Positions 1-8,531 of a stretch of DNA of 64,000 nucleotides are shown in pieces. A program made the position numbers and the translations under genes. Within the stretch, counting starts at the first letter, position 1, and each line of letters opens with the position of its first letter. The notes beneath the pieces are model-generated. The model was not told the DNA's origin. It saw only the letters and a list, made by a program, of their open reading frames with translations, and made no database searches. Origin of the DNA: Haloarcula sp. H-GB4 (GTDB lineage Archaea; Halobacteriota; Halobacteria; Halobacteriales; Haloarculaceae); contig NZ_JAVDDX010000001.1 in assembly GCF_030848575.1 (NCBI RefSeq), forward strand, positions 186,001 to 250,000. The letters are read 5' to 3'.

Positions 1-460
1 GTCCGACGAGCGCGTCCGATGTCTGGCGCAGCGAGTCACCGACAACCTTGACTTCGCCGCAGGTTTCGCGGAGTTCAAACGCGCTTTCCGGTGAGTTTGT
101 TGCGGCGAGCAGCGACAGCTGTTCCGGGATAGCTTTCGCTACTTCGCGCGCCGTCGGTCCCGTATCGAAGAAGACGGCGTCGCCGTCGCTCAGTTCGTCG
201 ACAGCCCGCTCGGCGATTGCCTGCTTGCCGCTCGGGTTGTCGATGTCATCGGTCGTGCCGGACCCGTTGGTCGCTTCCTTCGACGCCGGGAGGGCACCGC
301 CGTGAAACCGTTCGATAAGTCCGTCTTCCGCGAGTGACGATAGGTCTCGCCGGATTGTCGCTTCGGAGACGCCGAACTCTTCGGTGAGCTCTTCGACCGT
401 GACTCGATCCGACTTGTTTACTTGTCGAACGATTTCCTTCCGTCGTTCATCAGGTATCAT
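1..460 (-). CDS. DeoR/GlpR-family sugar-metabolism transcriptional regulator (C-terminus cut by window edge)
   Basis: About 153 N-terminal residues are visible. Residues 1-57 form a DeoR-type winged helix-turn-helix, with the family-typical stretches VTVEELTEEFGVSEATIRRD and LIERFHGGAL. A DeoRC sugar-phosphate sensor domain follows, in which FFDTGPTA is the expected phosphosugar-binding turn. In haloarchaea, GlpR of this family represses fructose and glucose catabolic genes (established for Haloferax). The gene reads in the same direction as the upstream sugar ABC operon, so it probably controls that operon or a sugar kinase gene beyond the edge (inference). I see no clear TATA box directly before this start, so it may be partly read from the transporter promoter. 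Confidence 0.85.
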   Translation of the reverse strand, partial: MIPDERRKEIVRQVNKSDRVTVEELTEEFGVSEATIRRDLSSLAEDGLIERFHGGALPASKEATNGSGTTDDIDNPSGKQAIAERAVDELSDGDAVFFDTGPTAREVAKAIPEQLSLLAATNSPESAFELRETCGEVKVVGDSLRQTSDALVG

Positions 461-517
461 ATTCTAGTACAGCAGGCCCGGACCCTACGAGTGAGTACGG
501 CCTCCGACTGATGTATT

Positions 518-640
518 CTAGTTGGTGTCATCACTCTCGATAGAATCGGCCCCGTTCTCAGGGCCGGCGTCGCAGTCTAGTGATTTGCGAGATTGCTCGA
601 TGGCGTTCAGGGGTATATCATGCAGTATGTAGACGTTCAT
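518..640 (-). CDS. Possible 40-residue acidic micro-ORF between transporter and regulator
   Basis: A short frame starting MNVYILHDIPLN and ending ESDDTN, with an acidic C-terminal half. It begins 20 bases after the stop of the small membrane protein gene and lies in the gap before the regulator. The acidic composition suits a haloarchaeal protein. No domain, ribosome-binding site or independent promoter is visible, and the frame could be chance. No function is proposed. Confidence 0.25.
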   Translation of the reverse strand: MNVYILHDIPLNAIEQSRKSLDCDAGPENGADSIESDDTN

Positions 641-659
641 GAAAAACTCTCTCCCGGTA

Positions 660-833
660 CTAATCGCTGAAAACACCGAACAGCGTCGCGACGACCGTCC
701 CGACACTGCTGACGATTGCACCGCCGTACACGCCGGTCGCGTAATTGACCGCCGCGAGGCCCGCCAGTCCGAATGCGGCTCCGAACGCGAGCAGGCCGGC
801 AGGCGTCATCCTGTCGGTGATTTCCGTCGGCAT
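660..833 (-). CDS. 57-residue membrane protein, last member of the sugar ABC transporter operon
   Basis: Residues 10-30 form one hydrophobic helix (TPAGLLAFGAAFGLAGLAAV). Residues 36-54 form a second weakly hydrophobic segment ending LFGVFSD. The ATG lies two bases beyond the ATPase stop codon, so the two genes are surely co-transcribed. Size and topology suggest a small accessory or stabilising membrane subunit, or an unrelated small membrane protein. I recognise no family. It is distinct from the arginine-rich frame overlapping it in another register. Codon third positions are GC-rich like those of the neighbours, supporting real coding. Confidence 0.7.
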   Translation of the reverse strand: MPTEITDRMTPAGLLAFGAAFGLAGLAAVNYATGVYGGAIVSSVGTVVATLFGVFSD

Positions 834-835
834 CG

Positions 836-1966
<1,131 letters not shown>

Positions 1967-1972
1967 AATTAG

Positions 1973-2893
1973 TTACTCCTTGACTGCTCCTTGTGTGAGT
2001 CCGCTTACGATGTACTGCTGGAAGAACAGGCCGAACAGGATGCCGGGTAACGCGGCGATCATCCCGCCGGCTGCCAGATGTGCCCAGTCGACGAAGTCGT
2101 CAGCCACGAACAGCGAGACGGCGATCGGTAGCGTCTGGGCCTGTTCAGAGGACGTGAGAACGAGCGCGAAGACGAACTCGTTCCACGAGAAGATGAACGC
2201 GAGGATAGCGGTAGCCGCGATGCCCGGCTTCGCCATCGGCAGGATTATTTTGACGAAGGCCTCCCAGCGGGAACAACCGTCGATTCGGGCCTGTTCGTCC
2301 AACGATTCGGGGATGCCGTCGAAGTAGTTCTTCATGATCCAGACGGCGAAGGGGAGATTGAAGAACGTGTACGTGAGGATAAGCGCGAGACGCGTGTCGT
2401 ACAGGCTCCCGGTGAACCCGCCGATGAGCGGCGGGTTCGACATGATCTGGAAGAACGGGACGATGAGCGCGATGGGGGGAATCATCCGCGCACCGACGAT
2501 CGATAGCAGCAGCGACTTGTTCCCCATGAAGTCAAACCGGGAGAAACTGTAGCCGGTCACCGTTCCCAGAGTGATACAGATGAGCGTCGTCGTCGTCGCG
2601 ACGATCATGCTGTTGATTGTGTAGTTGTCGAATGGTCTGTTCGTGAAGATGTCCACGTAGTTCTGTGTCGTCGGGCTCTGTGGAAGGAACGTGATCGGCA
2701 GCGACAGCACTTCGCTCGATGGTTTGATGCTCGTAACGAAGATGTAGTAGATCGGGAACCAGATGATCAGGACGTATACGGCGAGCAGTCCGTAAGCCAG
2801 CAGTCGCTCGCGGGCGACGGACGGCCACTCGTTCTGTGTATCTAGTCCCAGCGACCGACGCAGTCGGTTGAGTGGTGATTTCTTCGTGCTCAT
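1973..2893 (-). CDS. Sugar ABC transporter permease, MalG/UgpE type
   Basis: 306 residues with about six transmembrane helices. The EAA loop, contacting the ATPase, reads EQARIDGCSRWEAFVKIILP near residue 210. The start is set at MSTKKSPL because that ATG overlaps the TGA of the preceding permease by four bases (ATGA). A longer frame upstream would lie inside that gene. The C-terminal TQGAVKE resembles MalG-like endings. It forms the membrane channel with the other permease, receiving substrate from the lipoprotein. Six bases separate it from the ATPase gene. Confidence 0.92.
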   Translation of the reverse strand: MSTKKSPLNRLRRSLGLDTQNEWPSVARERLLAYGLLAVYVLIIWFPIYYIFVTSIKPSSEVLSLPITFLPQSPTTQNYVDIFTNRPFDNYTINSMIVATTTTLICITLGTVTGYSFSRFDFMGNKSLLLSIVGARMIPPIALIVPFFQIMSNPPLIGGFTGSLYDTRLALILTYTFFNLPFAVWIMKNYFDGIPESLDEQARIDGCSRWEAFVKIILPMAKPGIAATAILAFIFSWNEFVFALVLTSSEQAQTLPIAVSLFVADDFVDWAHLAAGGMIAALPGILFGLFFQQYIVSGLTQGAVKE

Positions 2894-3828
2894 GCTTGGT
2901 AGGGTGATTCGCCGAATATCTTGTACAGACTGGCCACGATAGCGAAGGTCACGGCCAGCAGGACGACTCCGAGTGCAGCGCCGGACCCGGGTTCGTTGAA
3001 CACCTGTGCAGTCCGGTACAGCCAGGAGGCCCACACCTCAGTCGACTTCCCGGGGCCGCCCTGGGTCATCACCCAGACCAGATCCAGTGCCCGGATGTCG
3101 AAGATGATACGGATGGTCAGCGCGACCAGTATCGACGGTTTCAGGAACGGATACGTGACGTTCCAGAACCGGGACCACCGACTCGCGCCGTCGACCTCGG
3201 CGGCATCGTACAGCTGCTCGGGGACGTTTTGCAGACCCGCAAGCAGGATGATGATAATGAACGGTGTGAATACCCAGACGTCGGCGATAATGAGCGCCAT
3301 CATGGCGAGTGCGCCGTCCGAGAGGAACGGGATATTCCCGGAGATGATACCGAGTCGCTGGAGCGCGCCGTTAATCGCGCCGAAGTCGGACTGGAACATC
3401 CAGCGCCACATCAGCCCGCTCATCACGTATGGGAGAATCCACGGGACGATGACCGCCGTTCTGAACCAGCCCCGTCCTTTCAGGTCTTTATCAAGCAACA
3501 GCGCGATACCGAGGCCAAGCAGGAACGAGATGGAGACGCTGAAGCCGACGTAGATGACTGTATTCGTCGTGATTGAAACGAAACTGGGATTGAATATGCC
3601 GAGTGCGGCATTGCCCCCCTCTCGTGCGAAGATCAACCGCTGGAAGTTCCGCAGACCGACGAACTCCATTTCGTTTGTCACCGGGTTACGGAACTGGAAG
3701 CTACTGACAAGCAACTTCGCGGTCGGATAGACGATTATCGCAGCGATCCACAGGAGCGTTGGCCCGACAGTTAGCGGGACAAATAGCTTGTCGAGTTTGC
3801 GACGCAGTGGGCTCTTTTCGATTGACAT
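2890..3828 (-). CDS. Sugar ABC transporter permease, MalF/UgpA type
   Basis: 312 residues. A cytoplasmic basic N-terminus precedes a first helix near residue 20, and about six helices follow. The EAA motif is EQLYDAAEVDGASRWSRFWN in the C-terminal third, and TQGGPGKSTEV near the last periplasmic loop is typical of CUT1 permeases. It pairs with the downstream MalG-type permease. The gene sits 26 bases after the binding-protein gene and overlaps the next gene by four bases, so translation is probably coupled. Its substrate is not deducible from sequence. Confidence 0.92.
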   Translation of the reverse strand: MSIEKSPLRRKLDKLFVPLTVGPTLLWIAAIIVYPTAKLLVSSFQFRNPVTNEMEFVGLRNFQRLIFAREGGNAALGIFNPSFVSITTNTVIYVGFSVSISFLLGLGIALLLDKDLKGRGWFRTAVIVPWILPYVMSGLMWRWMFQSDFGAINGALQRLGIISGNIPFLSDGALAMMALIIADVWVFTPFIIIILLAGLQNVPEQLYDAAEVDGASRWSRFWNVTYPFLKPSILVALTIRIIFDIRALDLVWVMTQGGPGKSTEVWASWLYRTAQVFNEPGSGAALGVVLLAVTFAIVASLYKIFGESPYQA

Positions 3829-3854
3829 AATATATAGATCTTGAACCGCGTCAC

Positions 3855-5180
3855 TCAGAGCAGGCCGATGTCCTGGTAGAGGCGCTCGATGTTGTCGTAG
3901 GCATCGCTGAGTGCTGCCTCAGGGTCTTTGTTACCCAGCAGTGCCGGCGTGAGTTGTTCGTTAAGATAGTCGTCGACCTGTGGCTGGGCCATGTACGTCT
4001 CGCTTTTCGCGTTCTCGAGGTTGAACCGCATATCCTCGAGCAGCCAGGAGGGGTACTCGCTTTGGACCTCGTCGTCTTCGTACACCTCCGGAACAACAGC
4101 CGGGTTCCCCTCGACGAGCATGTTGTTCTTGGACGACGCCCGGGTCGTCATGAAGCGGGCGAACTCCTTGGCTGCGCCCTTCCGTTCGGAGAACGCTGAA
4201 ACGCTGATACCATTCGTGTCTTGGAAAGTCGCGCGGCTCTCCGGCCCCTTCGGCGGCTTAGCGCTCCCGATTCGGCCCTCGTCCCATTCGTCGATGGCAC
4301 GGGATCCGAGCGGCGTCCAGGATTCAACGGTCGCGTACTGGCCGGCGATGAAGTTGTCACCGACACCACCCTCGCCGAGGCTGGACATTCCGTCTGGGAT
4401 GATGCCCCGCTCGCGGAGCCCATTGAAGAACTCCAGTACCTCTTTGCCTTCCTCGACGAACACCGGCTCGTAGCTGTCGTTGAACAGCCGGCCGCCGGCC
4501 TGGTAGAGGAACTGCTTGAAACTGAACACGGACTTGCCGGACCAGGTGAACGCGAACCCGGACTTGTCGCCCTGTGAGAGCTGTTCGCCCTGACTCAGAA
4601 CCTCGTCCCACGTGTCCGGCGGCGCATCGAAGCCCTGGTCGTTCAGGTACTGCTGGTCGTAGAGGTAGCTCCCCCACTTCCCGAACTCGGGGGCCATGTA
4701 AGTTTGGCCGTCGAACTGAACGAGCTCGTTCAGCGAGTCGGGGAACTTGCTCATGTGGTCGCTTCCGAGGCCGATCGGCTCGAGCCAGTCGGAACTGACG
4801 AAGTCAGCCAGCCACCAGGTCGGGCCGTTGAAGGCGTCGACGGTACTGTCCTGGTTCCGCCAGATCGTCGTCAGACTGGTCTTGAGGTTACTCCACGGGA
4901 CCTCATTGACTTCCACGGAGATGCCTGTCTCCTCCTCGAACCGCTCGATGTTGGCTTCCGTACCCGGGTCGAACTCCAGCGACCCGGCGTTGTAGAACAC
5001 GATTTCGTCCGCCATCGTTTCCGAGCCGGTGCCGGTCGTGGCACCGTCGGAGCTTTCGCCGCCGGAGCCGTCCTCCGTGCTTGAATCGGAGCCGCCGCTG
5101 CAGCCAGCGAGTGCCGCCGTCCCGATGACACCGGCACTTTTGATGAACGTTCGACGAGTGCGTTTTGAATTCTTCTGCAT
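3855..5180 (-). CDS. Sugar ABC transporter substrate-binding lipoprotein (CUT1 class)
   Basis: 441 residues. The N-terminus has a twin-arginine motif (RRTFIKSAG) and a lipobox (ALAGC), so the protein is probably exported folded by Tat and lipid-anchored outside. A Ser/Gly/Thr/Glu-rich linker follows, then an extracellular solute-binding protein family 1 domain to the C-terminus. The start is set at MQKNSKR, not at an ATG four codons earlier, because a TATA box lies 26-33 bases upstream of it, the normal leaderless spacing. It is first gene of the operon and delivers substrate to the two permeases. Confidence 0.92.
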   Translation of the reverse strand: MQKNSKRTRRTFIKSAGVIGTAALAGCSGGSDSSTEDGSGGESSDGATTGTGSETMADEIVFYNAGSLEFDPGTEANIERFEEETGISVEVNEVPWSNLKTSLTTIWRNQDSTVDAFNGPTWWLADFVSSDWLEPIGLGSDHMSKFPDSLNELVQFDGQTYMAPEFGKWGSYLYDQQYLNDQGFDAPPDTWDEVLSQGEQLSQGDKSGFAFTWSGKSVFSFKQFLYQAGGRLFNDSYEPVFVEEGKEVLEFFNGLRERGIIPDGMSSLGEGGVGDNFIAGQYATVESWTPLGSRAIDEWDEGRIGSAKPPKGPESRATFQDTNGISVSAFSERKGAAKEFARFMTTRASSKNNMLVEGNPAVVPEVYEDDEVQSEYPSWLLEDMRFNLENAKSETYMAQPQVDDYLNEQLTPALLGNKDPEAALSDAYDNIERLYQDIGLL

Positions 5181-5536
5181 GCAATCGCTCACGAGACAGC
5201 CATGGATTATAAATTATGGGGTAATTAAAAATGAAGATTAATATCGTAACAGATACCATAAGCCTGTAAATGACTGCTTTAGTCGCTAAAATGATTTTTG
5301 AGAAGTTAAATTCGTTGTGGTTGGGATATTTACGTATTCTCACTTGCTATTTTGCGTGATTGATTTCGCTCACAAATCTGAATTCAGGCATGTTTTGAAC
5401 GATCCGTTCACCGAATCGTGCAGACCCGGCAACCGACTGAATCGGACTTCCGTCATTCGGTTCGGCATTGAGACGCCCGAAGATCGACTGTGACCCACAT
5501 GACCCCGCGCGATTTAAGCCACCCCGTCCGGTATCG
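5181..5536. other. Divergent intergenic region, AT-rich
   Basis: 356 bases between the ABC operon and the beta-propeller lipoprotein. About 5200-5360 is markedly richer in A and T than the rest of the window and carries the operon TATA box. The part near 5510-5518 (GATTTAAG) could serve the rightward gene. No ORF with coding character, RNA gene or long inverted repeat was recognised. The length leaves room for operator sites of the DeoR-type regulator, but I could not identify one. Confidence 0.5.
5206..5213 (-). promoter_or_regulatory. TATA box of the sugar ABC operon
   Basis: The minus-strand sequence TTTATAAT lies 26-33 bases upstream of the ATG at 5180, within a strongly AT-rich stretch. 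This predicts a transcript beginning at or within a base or two of the start codon. It supports the shorter start of the binding protein. Confidence 0.6.
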
Positions 5537-6757
5537 ATGTCCGTGACAGAGCGCGGACGGACGCGGCGGGCATTCTTGGGGACGCTCGCAGCGACGACAG
5601 TCGGTGCGGTCGCGGGGTGTCAATCGCAGTTCAATCCGCTCGCATCGACGGCGCTTGATGAACACGCCGCCACGCAGTTCCGGCAGGGGCTCCTGAACCA
5701 GGGATATCAGGACGTATCAGTTCCGGATGCTGTTGAGCGGGCCTGGGAACTGCCGGCGAACCGCGGGGACCACACAGCGGCGAAAGGCAGCCCTGCGATG
5801 GCACCGACAGGTGACCTGATTCTGGCTGACGATACCGGCCGCGTGCGGGCCATCGCACCGGATGGCGAGGTTCAGTGGTCGACGACGATCACGCAGGCGA
5901 CGCGCGGGAGCCACGGCACGCCGGCCATCGCCAACGACACCGTCTACATCGGGGCCTACGACGGCGCGCTGTCGGCACTGGATCTCGAAACCGGCCGGCG
6001 GCGCTGGCGGACGGAGCTGGGTGATGCCATCGGCGCGAGTCCGACCTACTACAACGGGTCGCTGTACGTCGCTGTCGAGCACGCGGCTCCGAGCGGCAGC
6101 GTCGTCGCTGTCAGCGCCGCGACCGGCGACGTGCAGTGGCGCGACAGCCGGCCGACCGACCACCCACACTCGACGGTGGCGCTGGACCGCGAACACGGCC
6201 GATTGTTGTTTGGCTCCAATGACGGCTACTGCTACGCGTGGTCGTTTCCGGGTTTTGAGCAAGCCTGGCGCTACGACACTGGCGGCGACGTGAAAGCTCC
6301 CATCGCTGTCGCCGACGGGACAGCCATCGTGTCGTCGTGGGCTGAGACAGTCACCGCTGTCGACGTGACCGATGGTTCGGAACTGTGGACCTTCAAGGCC
6401 GACGCTGACGTGATGTGCGCGCCGGCAGTCCACGACGGCACCGTCTACGTCGGCAGCCACGACGACAGGGTGTACGCAATCGATCTCGTCAGCGGCGCGG
6501 AGCAGTGGCGGTACGACACCGGCGGGTGGATTATTGGGAGTGTCGTCGCTACCCGGGAGCACGTACTCGTCGGGTCCTACGACGGGCGGTTGTACGCATT
6601 GGAGCGGGACTCGGGTGCAGTGGCGTGGTCCATCGAGAGCCGCGGCCACGTGACGAGTGCGCCGCTGGTGACTGCCGACGGCATCTACTACGCCGAGCGT
6701 GCAGTCGACGGCGACTGGAACCGACCGGGGATGTGCTACAGACTCGTTCCGGCATAA
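5537..6757 (+). CDS. Secreted PQQ-like beta-propeller lipoprotein
   Basis: 406 residues from MSVTERGR. A Tat motif (TRRAFLGTL) and lipobox (AVAGC) mark an exported lipoprotein. The rest is a series of PQQ-like (BamB/quinoprotein dehydrogenase) beta-propeller repeats with recurring elements such as GTVYVGSHDDRVYAID, ALDLETGRRRW and VLVGSYDGRLYALE. Repeats of this type fold as an eight-bladed propeller. There is no catalytic dehydrogenase signature, so a scaffold or binding role is likelier than enzyme activity. An upstream in-frame ATG is rejected because the Tat signal should be near the N-terminus and GATTTAAG lies about 20-27 bases before this start. Confidence 0.85.
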   Translation: MSVTERGRTRRAFLGTLAATTVGAVAGCQSQFNPLASTALDEHAATQFRQGLLNQGYQDVSVPDAVERAWELPANRGDHTAAKGSPAMAPTGDLILADDTGRVRAIAPDGEVQWSTTITQATRGSHGTPAIANDTVYIGAYDGALSALDLETGRRRWRTELGDAIGASPTYYNGSLYVAVEHAAPSGSVVAVSAATGDVQWRDSRPTDHPHSTVALDREHGRLLFGSNDGYCYAWSFPGFEQAWRYDTGGDVKAPIAVADGTAIVSSWAETVTAVDVTDGSELWTFKADADVMCAPAVHDGTVYVGSHDDRVYAIDLVSGAEQWRYDTGGWIIGSVVATREHVLVGSYDGRLYALERDSGAVAWSIESRGHVTSAPLVTADGIYYAERAVDGDWNRPGMCYRLVPA

Positions 6758-6799
6758 CGAAGCGAAACCCCTTACCCCACGGCCCGTCGACTCTCGACT

Positions 6800-7270
6800 A
6801 TGAGTACTATCCGGGTCGTCTGGGGGACTGCGACCGGCCCGACCGCGCTGGCCGCGTACGACGCGGCACTCGCCGAGGCGGGCGTCCACAACTACAATCT
6901 CATCTCGCTGTCGTCTGTCATTCCTGCTGAGCCAACTATTGAGGTAGTGGAGACAGCGCCAGACCTAGGGCCGCCCGGCGAAGCGCTGGAGGTCGTCCAG
7001 TCTTCGGCGACCGTCGCACCGGGCGAGCGCGGCGCGGCGGGCATCGGCTGGGCCCGCAGCGAGGACGGGCCGGGCATCTTCTACGAGGTCGACGGCACCA
7101 GCGAGGACGCGGTCAGGATGGAAATCCGTGAGGGGCTAGCCGCCGGTCGGGACCTGCGGGACTGGGAGTTCGTTGAGGAGAATGTCTACGTCGAGTCGGC
7201 GTCCGACGACGCCGAGTACGCCAGTGCTGTCGTTCTCGCCACCTACGGCGAGAGCCACCCCGTCGTGTAA
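6800..7270 (+). CDS. pdaD: Pyruvoyl-dependent arginine decarboxylase
   Basis: 156 residues, matching the archaeal PvlArgDC family. It converts arginine to agmatine. The proenzyme self-cleaves between two serines to make a pyruvoyl group, and the expected site is LSSVIP with the serine pair at 38-39. Further family features are the N-terminal VVWGTATGPTALAAYDAAL and the glycine-rich ERGAAGIGWA. Agmatine is needed in archaea for polyamines and for the agmatidine modification of tRNA-Ile. The gene is monocistronic in appearance, 42 bases after the preceding gene. Confidence 0.92.
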   Translation: MSTIRVVWGTATGPTALAAYDAALAEAGVHNYNLISLSSVIPAEPTIEVVETAPDLGPPGEALEVVQSSATVAPGERGAAGIGWARSEDGPGIFYEVDGTSEDAVRMEIREGLAAGRDLRDWEFVEENVYVESASDDAEYASAVVLATYGESHPVV

Positions 7271-7354
7271 GCGGCGTTGCACCGACGGTTCCGGCCAGAA
7301 CTGTGCTCGACCCTGGGTTTTTAGTCTTCCCCCCCATAGAGACAGAGAACGTTC

Positions 7355-7708
7355 ATGTACGGCAATACGTCGTTTGGTGGGGAGACGGAAGAAGTGACGC
7401 TGACCGCAGAACAGCGTGAGGAGCTCCGTCAGGATCTCTCAAGCGTTGCCGCCCGGACCCGCGAACTCCTGCCCGGCGAGTTCGTCGTTGGTTCTGAAAT
7501 CAGTAACAGCACGACAGGCCCACGGGCCACAATCGCAGTCCAGCCCCCGGTCGGATCGGTCGTCAGCGCTGACTACACGCCGGAAGACCCGGAAAGTGCG
7601 AGCATCTCCGCTGCTGAGCGCGACGACCTCGCGCAGGGCATCGCCGCCTCCGCCGCCCTGCAAGTCAAGCAAGTGATGGGCGACGATACGTCGCCGACCG
7701 CGCAGTAA
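7355..7708 (+). CDS. Conserved haloarchaeal protein of unknown function (possibly DUF5811)
   Basis: 117 residues, acidic, no transmembrane segment or signal peptide. It begins MYGNTSFGGETEEVTLT and contains a predicted amphipathic helix (EQREELRQDLSSVAART). A central part has beta-like character, and a second helix follows (DLAQGIAASAALQVKQVM). From memory this resembles the haloarchaeal DUF5811 family, but I could not verify that. A TATA-like GGTTTTTAGTC lies about 30-39 bases before the start. No function is proposed. Confidence 0.75.
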   Translation: MYGNTSFGGETEEVTLTAEQREELRQDLSSVAARTRELLPGEFVVGSEISNSTTGPRATIAVQPPVGSVVSADYTPEDPESASISAAERDDLAQGIAASAALQVKQVMGDDTSPTAQ

Positions 7709-7797
7709 CAGTCGCTGTTTTTGTGGTTGTAGATGGACAAATAGAGCCTTCAGAACGCTCGTATTTCAGCTCACAGACAGAACGTGATACAGACTTT

Positions 7798-8112
7798 CTA
7801 CTCGTCGACTCGTTCGAGAACAATCCCCTCATCAAAACGCCCCCGTTGTTCGGCCTTCAGTGCTCGCTTGTCCCGTAGTTCTTCACCAGTAACCCCTCTG
7901 TCTTTTCGAATCGCGTGGATTACTTCAAGAATATCTACCAGTTCCTCGATCTCGTGGCTTTCTCGATACTCTGCCACCTCTTCTTCTAACTTATCGACCA
8001 GCCGCTCGGAGTACTCGTCTTCGCCTGCGAGCGAGACTGTCGGCGTTTCCCCGTTTTTCTCGATCACTTCTGGAATCTTGTCTCGAACCAATTTATCAAA
8101 TTCTCTCGCCAT
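7798..8112 (-). CDS. MazG-like nucleoside triphosphate pyrophosphohydrolase (phosphoribosyl-ATP pyrophosphohydrolase-like)
   Basis: 104 residues starting MAREFDKLVRDKIPEVIEK, a signature of the small all-alpha NTP pyrophosphohydrolase family common in phages and mobile DNA. EEEVAEYRE and EELVDILEV supply the paired acidic residues expected to bind magnesium. The start was chosen here because the upstream extension loses family resemblance. CGATATAG lies 18-25 bases upstream, a little close. Codon use is clearly less GC-biased than in surrounding genes (many AAA, GAA, TTT, ATT), suggesting recent acquisition. Likely role: house-cleaning of non-standard nucleotides (inference). Confidence 0.8.
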   Translation of the reverse strand: MAREFDKLVRDKIPEVIEKNGETPTVSLAGEDEYSERLVDKLEEEVAEYRESHEIEELVDILEVIHAIRKDRGVTGEELRDKRALKAEQRGRFDEGIVLERVDE

Positions 8113-8266
8113 ATCATTCACTTCTGACACTATATCGTAGTGGTGTGATGAACAATTCCCGGGAAGCGTTGTTAGAAATATGACCGGCGTTCGGAGGAAC
8201 GACTCGTTTGTAAATAATCCTATTACACGCTCAAGCCGAAGCGGTGGGTAGATAGAGACACTACCG

Positions 8267-8461
8267 TCAGGAGCGTCGTCCGTCCGCGACCGGCGGATTG
8301 TAAAACAGCGCGTAGCCGATGGAGCCGGTCGCCGGGAGGCTGCCGGCACTCAGCGCCGTGACGAAACTAAGCGAAGTAACCACGGCACCGAGCGACGCCA
8401 GTAGCATCGAGAGGGCGATGCTGGCAAGCACGAGGTCAGGCATCGACAGGGACCCAGGCAT
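8267..8461 (-). CDS. Small two-helix membrane protein, unknown function
   Basis: 64 residues with two hydrophobic segments: about 8-33 (LVLASIALSMLLASLGAVV) and about 42-54 (LPATGSIGYALFY). The C-terminus PPVADGRRS is short and polar. A TATA-like TTTAATTA lies roughly 27-36 bases before the ATG, supporting expression and this start; MPDLVLAS six codons further in is an alternative. It lies 70 bases after the start of the region following aIF5B, on the same strand, but does not look operonic with it. No family recognised. Confidence 0.6.
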   Translation of the reverse strand: MPGSLSMPDLVLASIALSMLLASLGAVVTSLSFVTALSAGSLPATGSIGYALFYNPPVADGRRS

Positions 8462-8531
8462 TCGTGTCTATACGGAGACACGCTTCCTAATTAAATATTA
8501 TTACTCGCGCAAACAGCGCACCGAGTACCGC

